Assembly (NCBI RefSeq): GCF_000455605.1
Contig: NC_017025.1
Span: 2,542,001 to 2,606,000 of the forward strand
From: Flavobacterium indicum GPTSA100-9 = DSM 17447
GTDB lineage: Bacteria; Bacteroidota; Bacteroidia; Flavobacteriales; Flavobacteriaceae
Direction of reading: 5' to 3'
Length of the DNA: 64,000 bases
Shown here: positions 7,628 through 15,649 of the stretch, one piece after another
Numbering within the stretch: position 1 is the first letter of the stretch
Layout: each line of letters opens with the position of its first letter
Notes under the pieces: model-generated
Seen by the model: the letters and a program-made list of their open reading frames with translations, nothing else
Told to the model about the DNA's origin: nothing
Database searches by the model: none
Program-made: the position numbers and the translations under genes

Positions 7628-7879
7628 ATGAAAAAAGTAATTTTAGGTTTAGCAGTGATGGCTGCAGTATTAGTTTCTTGTAAAGACGAAACTAAAGACA
7701 AAGTAGAAGAAACAACAGAAGCAGTAGGTGCTGAAGTAGAGCAAAAAATGGATACAGCTGCTGCAAAAATTGATGCTGCTGTAGATACTGCTCAAGCAAA
7801 AGCAGGTGAAGCAATGGAGAAAGTAGCTGACAAGATGGAAGAAAGCGCGGCTAAAATGAAAGAAGCAGCTAAAAAGTAA
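7628..7879 (+). CDS. Small lipoprotein, Ala/Glu/Lys-rich helical
   Basis: 83 residues with lipoprotein signal MKKVILGLAVMAAVLVSC; Cys18 is the lipidation site. The start of the mature part (KDETKDKVEETTEAVGAEV) resembles that of the protein at 5058 (KEETREKVKEAGKAVGSEV), so the two are paralogues. The rest is a helix of 11-residue-like repeats (KMDTAAAKIDAAVDTAQAKA and on). The signal peptide closely matches the one at 14757. A sigma-54-like site precedes the gene and a strong terminator follows, so it is a monocistronic unit. Function unknown. Confidence 0.87.
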   Translation: MKKVILGLAVMAAVLVSCKDETKDKVEETTEAVGAEVEQKMDTAAAKIDAAVDTAQAKAGEAMEKVADKMEESAAKMKEAAKK

Positions 7880-7894
7880 TTCTTTAAAAAAATG

Positions 7895-7924
7895 AATCCC
7901 GATGAAACCATCGGGATTTTTTTA
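7895..7924. terminator. Bidirectional terminator between the lipoprotein and galE
   Basis: 10-bp perfect stem AATCCCGATG (7895-7904) / CATCGGGATT (7909-7918), loop AAAC, with a T run on the + side and an A run on the other. It serves both convergent genes. The stem core AATCCCGA is shared with the terminator at 15006. Confidence 0.9.
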
Positions 7925-8935
7925 TTTTCTTATTTTTTGTTCCCATTTCCAAGCACTTGAAAGTGCATCATCTAGGGTTAATTCAGGTTTCCAACCTAAA
8001 ACATTAAAGGCGCTATCGGTATTCGCATAGGCTTCTGTAATATCACCTTCTCTTCGTCCTACAATTTTGTAGGGTAGCTTTAGGTTATTTACTCTTTCAA
8101 AAGATTGGATAACTTCCAAAACAGAACTCCCTTTACCTGTTCCAATATTAAAAACTTCCACTTTTTCAATATTTTTATTAGCAATTAGTCTTTTTAATGC
8201 TACTACATGAGCTTTGGCTAAATCCACTACATGAATATAATCTCGAATTGCAGTGCCATCTGGAGTTGGATAATCATTCCCAAAAACAGACAATTCTTTT
8301 CGTAATCCAATAGCCGTTTGCGTAATAAAAGGTACCAAATTTTGAGGAACTCCTAAAGGTAGTTCGCCAATTTCAGCTGATTCATGCGCGCCAATGGGAT
8401 TAAAATATCGAAGTAAAATTGAAGATATCGAAGAAACTTTTGCTACATCATGTATAATCTCTTCTCCTATTTGTTTCGTATTTCCATAAGGCGACATCGC
8501 TTGTTGAACAGGAGCACTTTCTGTAATTGGCATTACATCGGCCTGACCATAAACGGTACAAGATGAACTAAAAATAAAATGTGCTTGGTCTTTTTTCTGT
8601 AATTCTTGAAGAAGGTATACTAATGTTCCAATATTATTTTCATAATACAATAAAGGATTTTCAACACTTTCTCCAACAGCTTTACTGGCTGCAAAATGTA
8701 TGACTCCAGTAATGGACTGATTCCTGTTAAAAAAATCTTGAACCGCTTTTTTATCTCTCAAATCAATCTTTTCAAAGACTGGTTTTACACCTGTAATTGC
8801 TGTAATACCATTCAAAACTTCTTCAGATGAATTCGATAAATTATCAATAATTACTACTTCAAAACCTTCATTCTGTAATTCTACAACAGTATGGGAACCA
8901 ATAAATCCTAAACCTCCTGTTACTAGTATTTTCAT
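7922..8935 (-). CDS. galE: UDP-glucose 4-epimerase
   Basis: 337-residue extended short-chain dehydrogenase. NAD-binding GGLGFIGSH (7-15), Ser in FSSSCTVYG (about 124), and catalytic Tyr150 and Lys154 (SPYGNTK) are all present. The substrate segment LRYFNPIGAHESAEIGE is characteristic of GalE. It interconverts UDP-glucose and UDP-galactose for LPS or capsule sugars. Lies 73 bases downstream of the aminotransferase gene on the same strand, fitting a small nucleotide-sugar operon. Confidence 0.95.
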   Translation of the reverse strand: MKILVTGGLGFIGSHTVVELQNEGFEVVIIDNLSNSSEEVLNGITAITGVKPVFEKIDLRDKKAVQDFFNRNQSITGVIHFAASKAVGESVENPLLYYENNIGTLVYLLQELQKKDQAHFIFSSSCTVYGQADVMPITESAPVQQAMSPYGNTKQIGEEIIHDVAKVSSISSILLRYFNPIGAHESAEIGELPLGVPQNLVPFITQTAIGLRKELSVFGNDYPTPDGTAIRDYIHVVDLAKAHVVALKRLIANKNIEKVEVFNIGTGKGSSVLEVIQSFERVNNLKLPYKIVGRREGDITEAYANTDSAFNVLGWKPELTLDDALSSAWKWEQKIRK

Positions 8936-9008
8936 ATTCTTAGTGTTGGTTGTGGGTTAAGAGTTATTAGATGAAAAACATCAACTAAAAACCAAAAACC
9001 ATCAACTA

Positions 9009-10139
9009 TTAAACGTATTCTAAAACTGCGTCTGTAATAAACTTAATTTGCTCTTCGTCTAATTCAGTATGCATAGGTAATGCAATTACTTCTTTCACTA
9101 ATTGATTCGTTACAGGAAAATCTTCTTCTTTATATCGTGCATCGGCATATGCTTTTTGACTGTGCAACGGAATAGGATAATAAATTGCACAAGGAATACC
9201 TTTAGCTTGTAAATGTTCTAGTAAACCATCACGCTTTCCATTTAAAATTCGAATTACGTATTGATGAAACACATGACAATCACACGATTCACATATAGTT
9301 GGAGCCCAAATATTTGGATTAAAAGCAAAAGCTTCAGAATATTTTCTAGCGGCCACTTGTCTTGCTTTGTTGTAACTATCTAAATGCGGTAATTTTGCCT
9401 TTAAAACTCCAGCCTGAATACTATCTAATCTAGAATTTACTCCCACCACATCGTGATGGTATCTTACATACATACCATGATTTACAATCCCTCTTATTGT
9501 ATGGGCAAGAGCATCATCATTGGTGAATATTGCACCGCCATCTCCATAACAACCTAAGTTTTTAGATGGAAAAAAAGAAGTTGCACCAACATGGCCAATA
9601 GTACCCACTTTTTGTTTAGAACCGTCTTTTTTCCATGTATAATCTGCACCAATTGCTTGCGCATTATCTTCGATAACAAATAAATTGTGTTCATTAGCAA
9701 GCTCCATAATGGCATCCATATTAGCTGCTCTACCAAACAAGTGAACGGGTACAATTGCTTTAGTTTTAGGTGTAATTGCCTTTTTTATTCCTTCAATAGA
9801 AATATTCATGTTATTCATATCCACATCAACCAAAACAGGCGTTAATTGCAACAAAGCAATCACTTCTACAGTAGCCGCAAAAGTAAAATCAGCTGTAATA
9901 ACTTCGTCTCCAGGTTTTAAACCTAATCCCATCATGGCAATTTGCAACGCATCTGTCCCATTGGCACATGGAATAACATGTTTTACTCCTAAATATTTTT
10001 CTAAATCAGCTTGAAATTGATGTACTAACGGACCATTAATATAAGTAGTTGTATCTAACACTTCTTGAATAGAAGCATTTACTTCGTCTTTTATTCGATC
10101 GTATTGACTTTTTAAGTCAACCATTTGTAATTTTCTCAT
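9009..10139 (-). CDS. DegT/DnrJ/EryC1/StrS family sugar aminotransferase
   Basis: 376-residue PLP enzyme. The cofactor lysine is Lys193 in TSFFPSKNLGCYGDGGA, Asp158 (IEDNAQAIGA) contacts the pyridine nitrogen, and the CANGTDAL phosphate loop is at 58-65. Sequence style is close to the WbpE/WlbC group that makes 3-amino sugars on UDP-GlcNAcA derivatives, but specificity is inferred. With galE and waaA nearby it probably contributes to surface polysaccharide or O-antigen synthesis. Confidence 0.92.
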   Translation of the reverse strand: MRKLQMVDLKSQYDRIKDEVNASIQEVLDTTTYINGPLVHQFQADLEKYLGVKHVIPCANGTDALQIAMMGLGLKPGDEVITADFTFAATVEVIALLQLTPVLVDVDMNNMNISIEGIKKAITPKTKAIVPVHLFGRAANMDAIMELANEHNLFVIEDNAQAIGADYTWKKDGSKQKVGTIGHVGATSFFPSKNLGCYGDGGAIFTNDDALAHTIRGIVNHGMYVRYHHDVVGVNSRLDSIQAGVLKAKLPHLDSYNKARQVAARKYSEAFAFNPNIWAPTICESCDCHVFHQYVIRILNGKRDGLLEHLQAKGIPCAIYYPIPLHSQKAYADARYKEEDFPVTNQLVKEVIALPMHTELDEEQIKFITDAVLEYV

Positions 10140-10167
10140 TACTTAAAATTTTCTGGGTGTAAAAATA

Positions 10168-10362
10168 CTAATTATCTTTTGATGATGTTTTGTTTCGTTG
10201 TAAAAAAGCATAAAGAATCACAACAATAATGGTAGTTACTAATGAACCTACCAGATTGGAATTATTGATTTCTTCATCGAATATAAACTTCTTAAATGCT
10301 AGATTAAACAAAAAGAAAAAGACACCGAAAAGCAGTATTTTTTTTGAAAAGAATTTTAACAT
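10168..10362 (-). CDS. Small two-helix membrane protein
   Basis: 64 residues with two predicted membrane helices (LLFGVFFFLFNLAF and LVGSLVTTIIVVILYAFL) and a polar tail. It lies just upstream of the aminotransferase gene on the same strand and 49 bases from the divergent waaA start. No family recognised; size and composition are credible for a real gene, though conservation is unknown. Confidence 0.5.
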   Translation of the reverse strand: MLKFFSKKILLFGVFFFLFNLAFKKFIFDEEINNSNLVGSLVTTIIVVILYAFLQRNKTSSKDN

Positions 10363-10411
10363 GTTTTTTTATTTAGTAAACAATTGTAATTTTATAACCT
10401 CAATAAACACT

Positions 10412-11638
10412 ATGTACCAAATATATAATTTAATTGTTATACTTGCCGCTCAAATTGTAAAATTATTGGCGCTGTTTAGTCCCAAAATGAAACTATTTGT
10501 AGCGGGAAGAAAAAATGTTTTTTCCATTCTTAAAGAAAAAATACAAGTAACAGACCGTACGATTTGGTTTCATGCCGCCTCATTAGGTGAATACGAGCAA
10601 GGTTTACCTGTAATTGAAAAAATTAAAAAGCAATATCCTGAGCATAAAATTATTGTGACCTTTTTTTCCCCTTCGGGTTATGAAGTTCGAAAAAACAATA
10701 CTATTGCTGATGTAACACTTTATCTTCCGTTGGACACCTTTTCCAATGCAAAAAAATTTCTTTCATTAACCCATCCCGATTTTGTATTTTTCATTAAATA
10801 TGAATATTGGCCCAACTACTTACATGAATTAAAAAAACGAAATATAAAAACCTATTTAATATCAGGAATTTTCAGAGATAATCAAGCGTTCTTTAAATGG
10901 TATGGCGGTTTATACAGAAAAGCATTAAAAAGTTTTAATTTCTTTTTTGTTCAAAATGAAAATTCTAAAAAATTAGCTAATTCAATCGGACTTAACAATG
11001 TAATGGTTTCTGGCGACACCCGTTTTGACAGAGTAGTATCTATTTTAGAACGAGATAATACATTGGATTATATTGAACAATTTAAAAATAACACTTCTAC
11101 TATAGTTATCGGAAGTTCTTGGCCTAAAGATGAAGAACTATTGGTACGTTATATTAACACTGCTTCAAATGAAGTAAAATTCATTATTGCACCGCACAAC
11201 ATCAAGTTAGAACAAATATCAACGTTGAAAAATCAAATACAAAAGAATACAATTTTATATTCTGAGAAAGAAAATAAGTCTTTATCTGAATACCAAGTCT
11301 TCATTATTGACACTATCGGTATTTTAACCAAAATATATTCGTACGCAGATATTGCTTATGTAGGAGGCGGATTTGGAAATCCGGGCGTACATAATATTTT
11401 AGAACCTGCCACGTTTGGAATTCCAATCGTAATTGGTCCTAATTATTCGCATTTTATTGAAGCTACAGCTTTAGTAAATAAAAAAGGATGTATGTCAATT
11501 TCTAACTTTGAAGAATTAAAAACCACTTTAGATGAATTGGTTTTCAATACAAATCAAAGAAAAGAACAAGGAGTCATTTGTAAAAATTTCATTTTGGAGA
11601 ATAAAGGAGCGACCGATTTAATTTTAAAAAACCTGTAA
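10412..11638 (+). CDS. waaA: 3-deoxy-D-manno-octulosonic acid (Kdo) transferase
   Basis: Adds Kdo to lipid A precursor at the inner face of the inner membrane. I place the start at ATG 10412 (MYQIYNLIVILAAQIVKLL), giving 408 residues and a proper N-terminal membrane anchor; the frame is open further upstream but that part overlaps the divergent gene. Landmarks: base Glu60 in FHAASLGEYEQGLPVI, the GT-B hinge GDTRFDRV, the C-terminal nucleotide site AYVGGGFGNPGVHNILEPATFGIPI. Ends by sharing TAATG with the next gene. Confidence 0.95.
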   Translation: MYQIYNLIVILAAQIVKLLALFSPKMKLFVAGRKNVFSILKEKIQVTDRTIWFHAASLGEYEQGLPVIEKIKKQYPEHKIIVTFFSPSGYEVRKNNTIADVTLYLPLDTFSNAKKFLSLTHPDFVFFIKYEYWPNYLHELKKRNIKTYLISGIFRDNQAFFKWYGGLYRKALKSFNFFFVQNENSKKLANSIGLNNVMVSGDTRFDRVVSILERDNTLDYIEQFKNNTSTIVIGSSWPKDEELLVRYINTASNEVKFIIAPHNIKLEQISTLKNQIQKNTILYSEKENKSLSEYQVFIIDTIGILTKIYSYADIAYVGGGFGNPGVHNILEPATFGIPIVIGPNYSHFIEATALVNKKGCMSISNFEELKTTLDELVFNTNQRKEQGVICKNFILENKGATDLILKNL

Positions 11639-12414
11639 TGAAAATAATTCTTTTTACACTACTTTTTTCAATTCTTTGTAATAGCCAGCAAACGGTTTTT
11701 ACAAAATCAGAAAATTCCACAAATGTTGTTTCAAATAAAGTTTCAAAAGAGGAATACCTTTTCAAAACCGATAGTTTAGCTAAAAGAGTTGATTCGATCT
11801 TATTACATTTAAAAGACAAACAATATTATTTTGAAAAAACAAACGCAAAACCCTTTACTTCTTACAGCAAAATAAATTCTACAAAAACAATTTTTCAGAC
11901 AAAACTATTAAAAGATATTTTCCCATTATTCAATAGTAACTATATGTTTATCACTATTGAAAGTGAACTTAAAAACACCCTTTTTGATTTTTATTACAAA
12001 GGAGACATTAATAATCGTACAGATTTAATTGAAATTGAAAAGGAAATTTGTAAAAAACTAGAATTACAGAAAACGATAATTAAAGAAAACCATCCTATTA
12101 TAGATATAAAAACTTCTTCAGAAACTTTTTTAGTACCTTCAACTAAAAATGAATATTCTCAAGTTTATGATCCTCAAGAAAAAACACTAAAAATAACTTC
12201 AAAAATTCATCAATTTTTCAATGCTTTAAATGGATATTTCCCTAACAGTTTCAATTTTGAACGTAATTTTGAAGATGATAAATTCTATGATTTTGAAATT
12301 AATGTTAAAAATTTCGAAGCGCTAATTAAAGAATTAAAATTATACAAATATTCAATTATAGAAAATAAAAGAATTGTAAACCACGTGTATTATAAATCCA
12401 TAAAAAAACTGTAA
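11638..12414 (+). CDS. Secreted protein of unknown function
   Basis: 258 residues. Signal peptide KIILFTLLFSILCNS followed by QQTVFTKSEN. The mature part is Lys/Asn-rich with no motif I recognise; a Cys in the signal is not in a good lipobox. Its ATG overlaps the waaA stop by one base (TAATG), so it is translationally coupled to waaA and may have an envelope role, which is inference only. Confidence 0.7.
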   Translation: MKIILFTLLFSILCNSQQTVFTKSENSTNVVSNKVSKEEYLFKTDSLAKRVDSILLHLKDKQYYFEKTNAKPFTSYSKINSTKTIFQTKLLKDIFPLFNSNYMFITIESELKNTLFDFYYKGDINNRTDLIEIEKEICKKLELQKTIIKENHPIIDIKTSSETFLVPSTKNEYSQVYDPQEKTLKITSKIHQFFNALNGYFPNSFNFERNFEDDKFYDFEINVKNFEALIKELKLYKYSIIENKRIVNHVYYKSIKKL

Positions 12415-12460
12415 CATAATAAATAAATCCAATACAAACAGATAATTAATAATTTTAAAT

Positions 12461-14617
12461 ATGAGAATCATTAGAATTATAGCTTTATTATTTTTAATTC
12501 AAGTACAAGCGCAACAAGGAGGAATGTGGATTCCTTCTATGTTAAAAGGGATGAATGAAAATGAAATCAAAGCTTTAGGCGGAAAATTAACCGCAGAACA
12601 AATTTACTCCATTAATCAATCGAGTATGAAAGATGCCGTTCCACAATTTGATGGTGGTTGTACGGCTGAAGTTATTTCTCCAAAAGGATTAATCTTAACC
12701 AATCATCACTGCGGATACGACAACATTCAAAACCATTCCACTGTTGAACACGATTATTTAGCAAACGGATTTTGGGCTTACAAAATGGAAGATGAATTAG
12801 CAAATCCGGGGGTTGTAGTAACTTTTGTGGTAAAAATAGATGATGTAACCAACAAGGTATTTGAAGGCGTAAATAGTTTACCTACTGAAGCTGACAAACA
12901 AAAGAAAATTCAAGAAAATATTGCAGCAATTACAAAAACCTATCCAAGAGAAAGTTGGCAAGATGCCATGATTAGAACTTTCTACGACGGAAACCAATAT
13001 TTGTTATTTGTTGTAGAAAATTTTAAAGATGTTCGTTTAGTAGGAGCTCCACCAAGTTCAATAGGAAAATTTGGTTCAGATACAGACAATTGGGTTTGGC
13101 CGCGTCACACAGGAGACTTTTCTTTATTTAGAGTGTATGCCGATAAAAACAACAGACCTGCAGAATACTCAAAAGACAATGTTCCTTATACTCCAAAACA
13201 CTACTTCCCTATCTCTGCAAAAGGAATTAAAGAAGGAGATTTCACTATGGTAATGGGGTATCCTGGAAGAACTACAGAATATTTACCTTCATTTGCCGTA
13301 GAGCAAATTATGAACGATTTAAATCCGGCGCGTATTGAAGTACGTGATGCAGCATTAAAAGTACAAGATGGATTTATGAGAAAAGACCAAGCCATTAAAA
13401 TTCAATACGCTTCAAAATACGCTTCTGTGGCTAATTATTGGAAAAAATGGATGGGAGAAGCAAAAGGTTTGAAAAAAGCAAATGCCGTTGGTGCTAAACA
13501 AAAATTTGAAAAAGAATTTACAGAAAAAGTAATGGCTGCTAAAAAAGAAGCAGAATACGGCAACCTTTTACCGGAATTCAAACAAAACTACGCCGCTATA
13601 AAAGATTATGCCATTGCGAGAGATTACTTTACAGAAGTAGTAATACGTAATTCAGAAATACTATCTTTTGGTTACCGTTTATACCAATTAGAGCAAGTAT
13701 ATAATTCAAAAGGAGAACAAGCTTTTAACGACAGAAAAAATAATTTAATTAAAGGATTTGAAGCACTGTATAAAGATTATAATGCACAAGTAGATGAAAA
13801 AGTTTTTGAAAAACTAATTGCGATTTATACAAAAAAATCGCCTCAACAATTTTTACCTGAATCTGTAAAGAATTTGAATATTGAAACTACAACTGCTACG
13901 CTTTTCAAAAACTCAAAATTAACTTCATTTAATGGATTAAAAGAACTTTTAAATGGAGACACTAAAACGGTTATTGAAAGATTAAACCAAGATCCTGGTT
14001 TTGCTTTGGTAAAAACAATTTCAGATGCATATAATAAAAATGTTGCCCCGAAATATGAGGAGTTAAACTTAAAAAACATTGCTTTACAAAGAACGTATAT
14101 GAAAGCAATATTAGAATTAAGTCCAAAATCGGCACGTATTTTCCCTGATGCCAATTCTACATTACGTGTAACGTATGGAAAAGTAAAAGGATACAAACCT
14201 ATGGATGCAGTAGTTTATACACCAACAACTTATTTAGATGGTGTTATGGAGAAATATGTTCCAGGAGATTACGAATTTGATGTTCCTCAAAAACTAATTG
14301 ACTTATACAATGCGAAAGATTACGGCAAATATGGTGAAAATGGAAAAATGCCTGTAGCCTTTATTGCAACAAACCACACCACAGGAGGAAACTCAGGAAG
14401 TCCGGCTTTTGATGCTAATGGAAATTTAATAGGATTAAATTTTGATCGCGTTTGGGAAGGAACCATGAGTGATGTATATTACAGTCCAGAAATTTGCAGA
14501 AACATCATGGTAGACGCTCGTTATATTTTATTCATCATTGATAAATTCGCAGGGGCACAAAACTTGATTAACGAATTGAAAATCATATATCCTACAGAAA
14601 AAAAGAACAAAAAATAA
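12461..14617 (+). CDS. S46 dipeptidyl-peptidase, DPP11 type
   Basis: 718 residues with signal peptide (MRIIRIIALLFLIQVQA). Periplasmic serine exopeptidase that removes dipeptides from peptide N-termini. The chymotrypsin-fold triad is visible: His83 (TNHHCGY), Asp in WPRHTGDFSLFR, and Ser645 (TGGNSGSPAF). Eighteen residues after the serine is Arg663 (GLNFDRVWEGT). In this family Arg at that site marks DPP11, which cleaves after Asp/Glu, while DPP7 has Gly. That points to acidic-residue specificity. The N-terminal motif GGMWIPSML is also standard. Works downstream of the secreted endoproteases in this window. Confidence 0.93.
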   Translation: MRIIRIIALLFLIQVQAQQGGMWIPSMLKGMNENEIKALGGKLTAEQIYSINQSSMKDAVPQFDGGCTAEVISPKGLILTNHHCGYDNIQNHSTVEHDYLANGFWAYKMEDELANPGVVVTFVVKIDDVTNKVFEGVNSLPTEADKQKKIQENIAAITKTYPRESWQDAMIRTFYDGNQYLLFVVENFKDVRLVGAPPSSIGKFGSDTDNWVWPRHTGDFSLFRVYADKNNRPAEYSKDNVPYTPKHYFPISAKGIKEGDFTMVMGYPGRTTEYLPSFAVEQIMNDLNPARIEVRDAALKVQDGFMRKDQAIKIQYASKYASVANYWKKWMGEAKGLKKANAVGAKQKFEKEFTEKVMAAKKEAEYGNLLPEFKQNYAAIKDYAIARDYFTEVVIRNSEILSFGYRLYQLEQVYNSKGEQAFNDRKNNLIKGFEALYKDYNAQVDEKVFEKLIAIYTKKSPQQFLPESVKNLNIETTTATLFKNSKLTSFNGLKELLNGDTKTVIERLNQDPGFALVKTISDAYNKNVAPKYEELNLKNIALQRTYMKAILELSPKSARIFPDANSTLRVTYGKVKGYKPMDAVVYTPTTYLDGVMEKYVPGDYEFDVPQKLIDLYNAKDYGKYGENGKMPVAFIATNHTTGGNSGSPAFDANGNLIGLNFDRVWEGTMSDVYYSPEICRNIMVDARYILFIIDKFAGAQNLINELKIIYPTEKKNKK

Positions 14618-14620
14618 TTC

Positions 14621-14635
14621 TGGCACGATAATTGA
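14621..14635 (+). promoter_or_regulatory. Sigma-54-like promoter upstream of the lipoprotein at 14757
   Basis: TGGCACG (14621-14627), four bases, then TTGA (14632-14635), followed by AAAAT. It is nearly identical in form to 7565-7579. It lies 121 bases before the ATG and just after the DPP11 stop. Confidence 0.55.
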
Positions 14636-14692
14636 AAATCAGACAAAACGGAATCCAAAGAAAAAAAAATAAAAAAAAGACAAAAAAAATAG

Positions 14693-14720
14693 TTGTCATA
14701 TCAAAAAATTCATATCTTTG
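14693..14720 (+). promoter_or_regulatory. Housekeeping promoter TTG-N17-TATCTTTG
   Basis: TTG at 14693-14695 and TATCTTTG at 14713-14720 have 17-base spacing, a full match to the Bacteroidetes primary sigma consensus, 36 bases before the ATG at 14757. Confidence 0.8.
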
Positions 14721-14756
14721 CTCCGAATTAATAATTAACCTTTATAATTTAGTAAG

Positions 14757-14978
14757 ATGAAAAAAGTTGTTTTAAGCTTAGCATTCGTAGCTGCTGTATT
14801 AGTTTCTTGTAACAAAAAAGCTGAGGAAACTCCAGCTGCTGACTCAACTGCTGTAGATACTACTGCTGTTGCTGCTGATACTACTGCTGCTCCAGCTGCT
14901 GATACTACTGCTGCTGCTGCTGATACTGCAAAAGCTGCTGCTGAAGCTGCTCCAGCTAAAGAAGAAGTAAAAAAATAA
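14757..14978 (+). CDS. Small Ala/Thr/Asp-rich lipoprotein
   Basis: 73 residues with signal MKKVVLSLAFVAAVLVSC (Cys18 lipidated), almost the same as in the protein at 7628. The mature chain is extremely low complexity: repeats of DTTA, AADT and AAPA ending in KEEVKK, encoded by runs of GCTGCTGATACTACT. It is probably an extended or disordered tether rather than the helical rod of its two relatives. Preceded by both a sigma-54-like and a housekeeping promoter, followed by a terminator. Function unknown. Confidence 0.85.
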   Translation: MKKVVLSLAFVAAVLVSCNKKAEETPAADSTAVDTTAVAADTTAAPAADTTAAAADTAKAAAEAAPAKEEVKK

Positions 14979-15005
14979 TTAAATACTTCTTTTCGAAAAG
15001 AAATC

Positions 15006-15033
15006 AATCCCGACTAGGTCGGGATTTTTTTTT
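15006..15033 (+). terminator. Terminator of the Ala-rich lipoprotein
   Basis: 9-bp stem AATCCCGAC (15006-15014) / GTCGGGATT (15018-15026) and an eight-T tail. It shares the AATCCCGA stem with 7895. Confidence 0.9.
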
Positions 15034-15146
15034 ACCCCTAAGTTACTTTAAAAACTAAAGCAACTAATTTTATCTATACAACCGTTTAATTTAACAAGAA
15101 TAAAACCCGTAGTTTATTTTAAATACTGAAAATAGTAATTAACTTA

Positions 15147-15515
15147 CTATACCCCAAAAACATCTTCAGCAGGCGGAAAAATTTCATCAGAAGAAGAAAA
15201 ATCTAGAATTTCTGAACTCGCTAACGATCGCATGATTTCATCAATCCCTTTTTGCATTAATAATTGCGTGGTGTATTGACGACTTTTAGCTACTTCGACT
15301 TTATCTAAGATCATTTTAAAATAAAATTTACCTCTAGGCGAACGAAAACGCATAAAAACAATAACATCAAGAGCCGCTTTTAAACGCTCTATTTCTTCTT
15401 CTGCTTCAAAACGCAATTCGAAATCGTTACTAGTGAATATAGTTTTCCCTTTACGAGACGTAAATTCGTATTTATATACTCCGCTAAGGCGCTGACTAAT
15501 AACAAATGTACCCAT
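15147..15515 (-). CDS. DUF1508 (YegP-like) protein
   Basis: 122 residues containing two DUF1508-type beta-beta-alpha repeats. The first is GVYKYEFTSRKGKTIFTSNDFE followed by a helix; the second is RGKFYFKMILDKVEVAKSRQY followed by a helix. The family is small, cytoplasmic and of unknown function. An acidic tail (SSSDEIFPPAEDVFGV) extends beyond the repeats. Stands alone between intergenic stretches. Confidence 0.8.
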   Translation of the reverse strand: MGTFVISQRLSGVYKYEFTSRKGKTIFTSNDFELRFEAEEEIERLKAALDVIVFMRFRSPRGKFYFKMILDKVEVAKSRQYTTQLLMQKGIDEIMRSLASSEILDFSSSDEIFPPAEDVFGV

Positions 15516-15649
15516 TTATAAAGATTAAATTTCAAAAATCAACAACATAAATCAATTTCAATTTCGATTTTCAGAACTCAAAGAACTAATAAAAGAATTA
15601 AATTAACAAGTGATCCAAAATTGAATTATCAGATATTTATAAACAAAAA

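Noticed and set aside
10229..10411. Longer N-terminus for waaA
   Set aside because: It would put polar sequence before the membrane anchor and overlap the divergent small gene; ATG 10412 gives the normal length.
14735..15007. Open frame on the minus strand opposite the Ala-rich lipoprotein
   Set aside because: It is an antisense shadow of the GCT/GAT repeats; the + strand has a promoter, lipobox and terminator.
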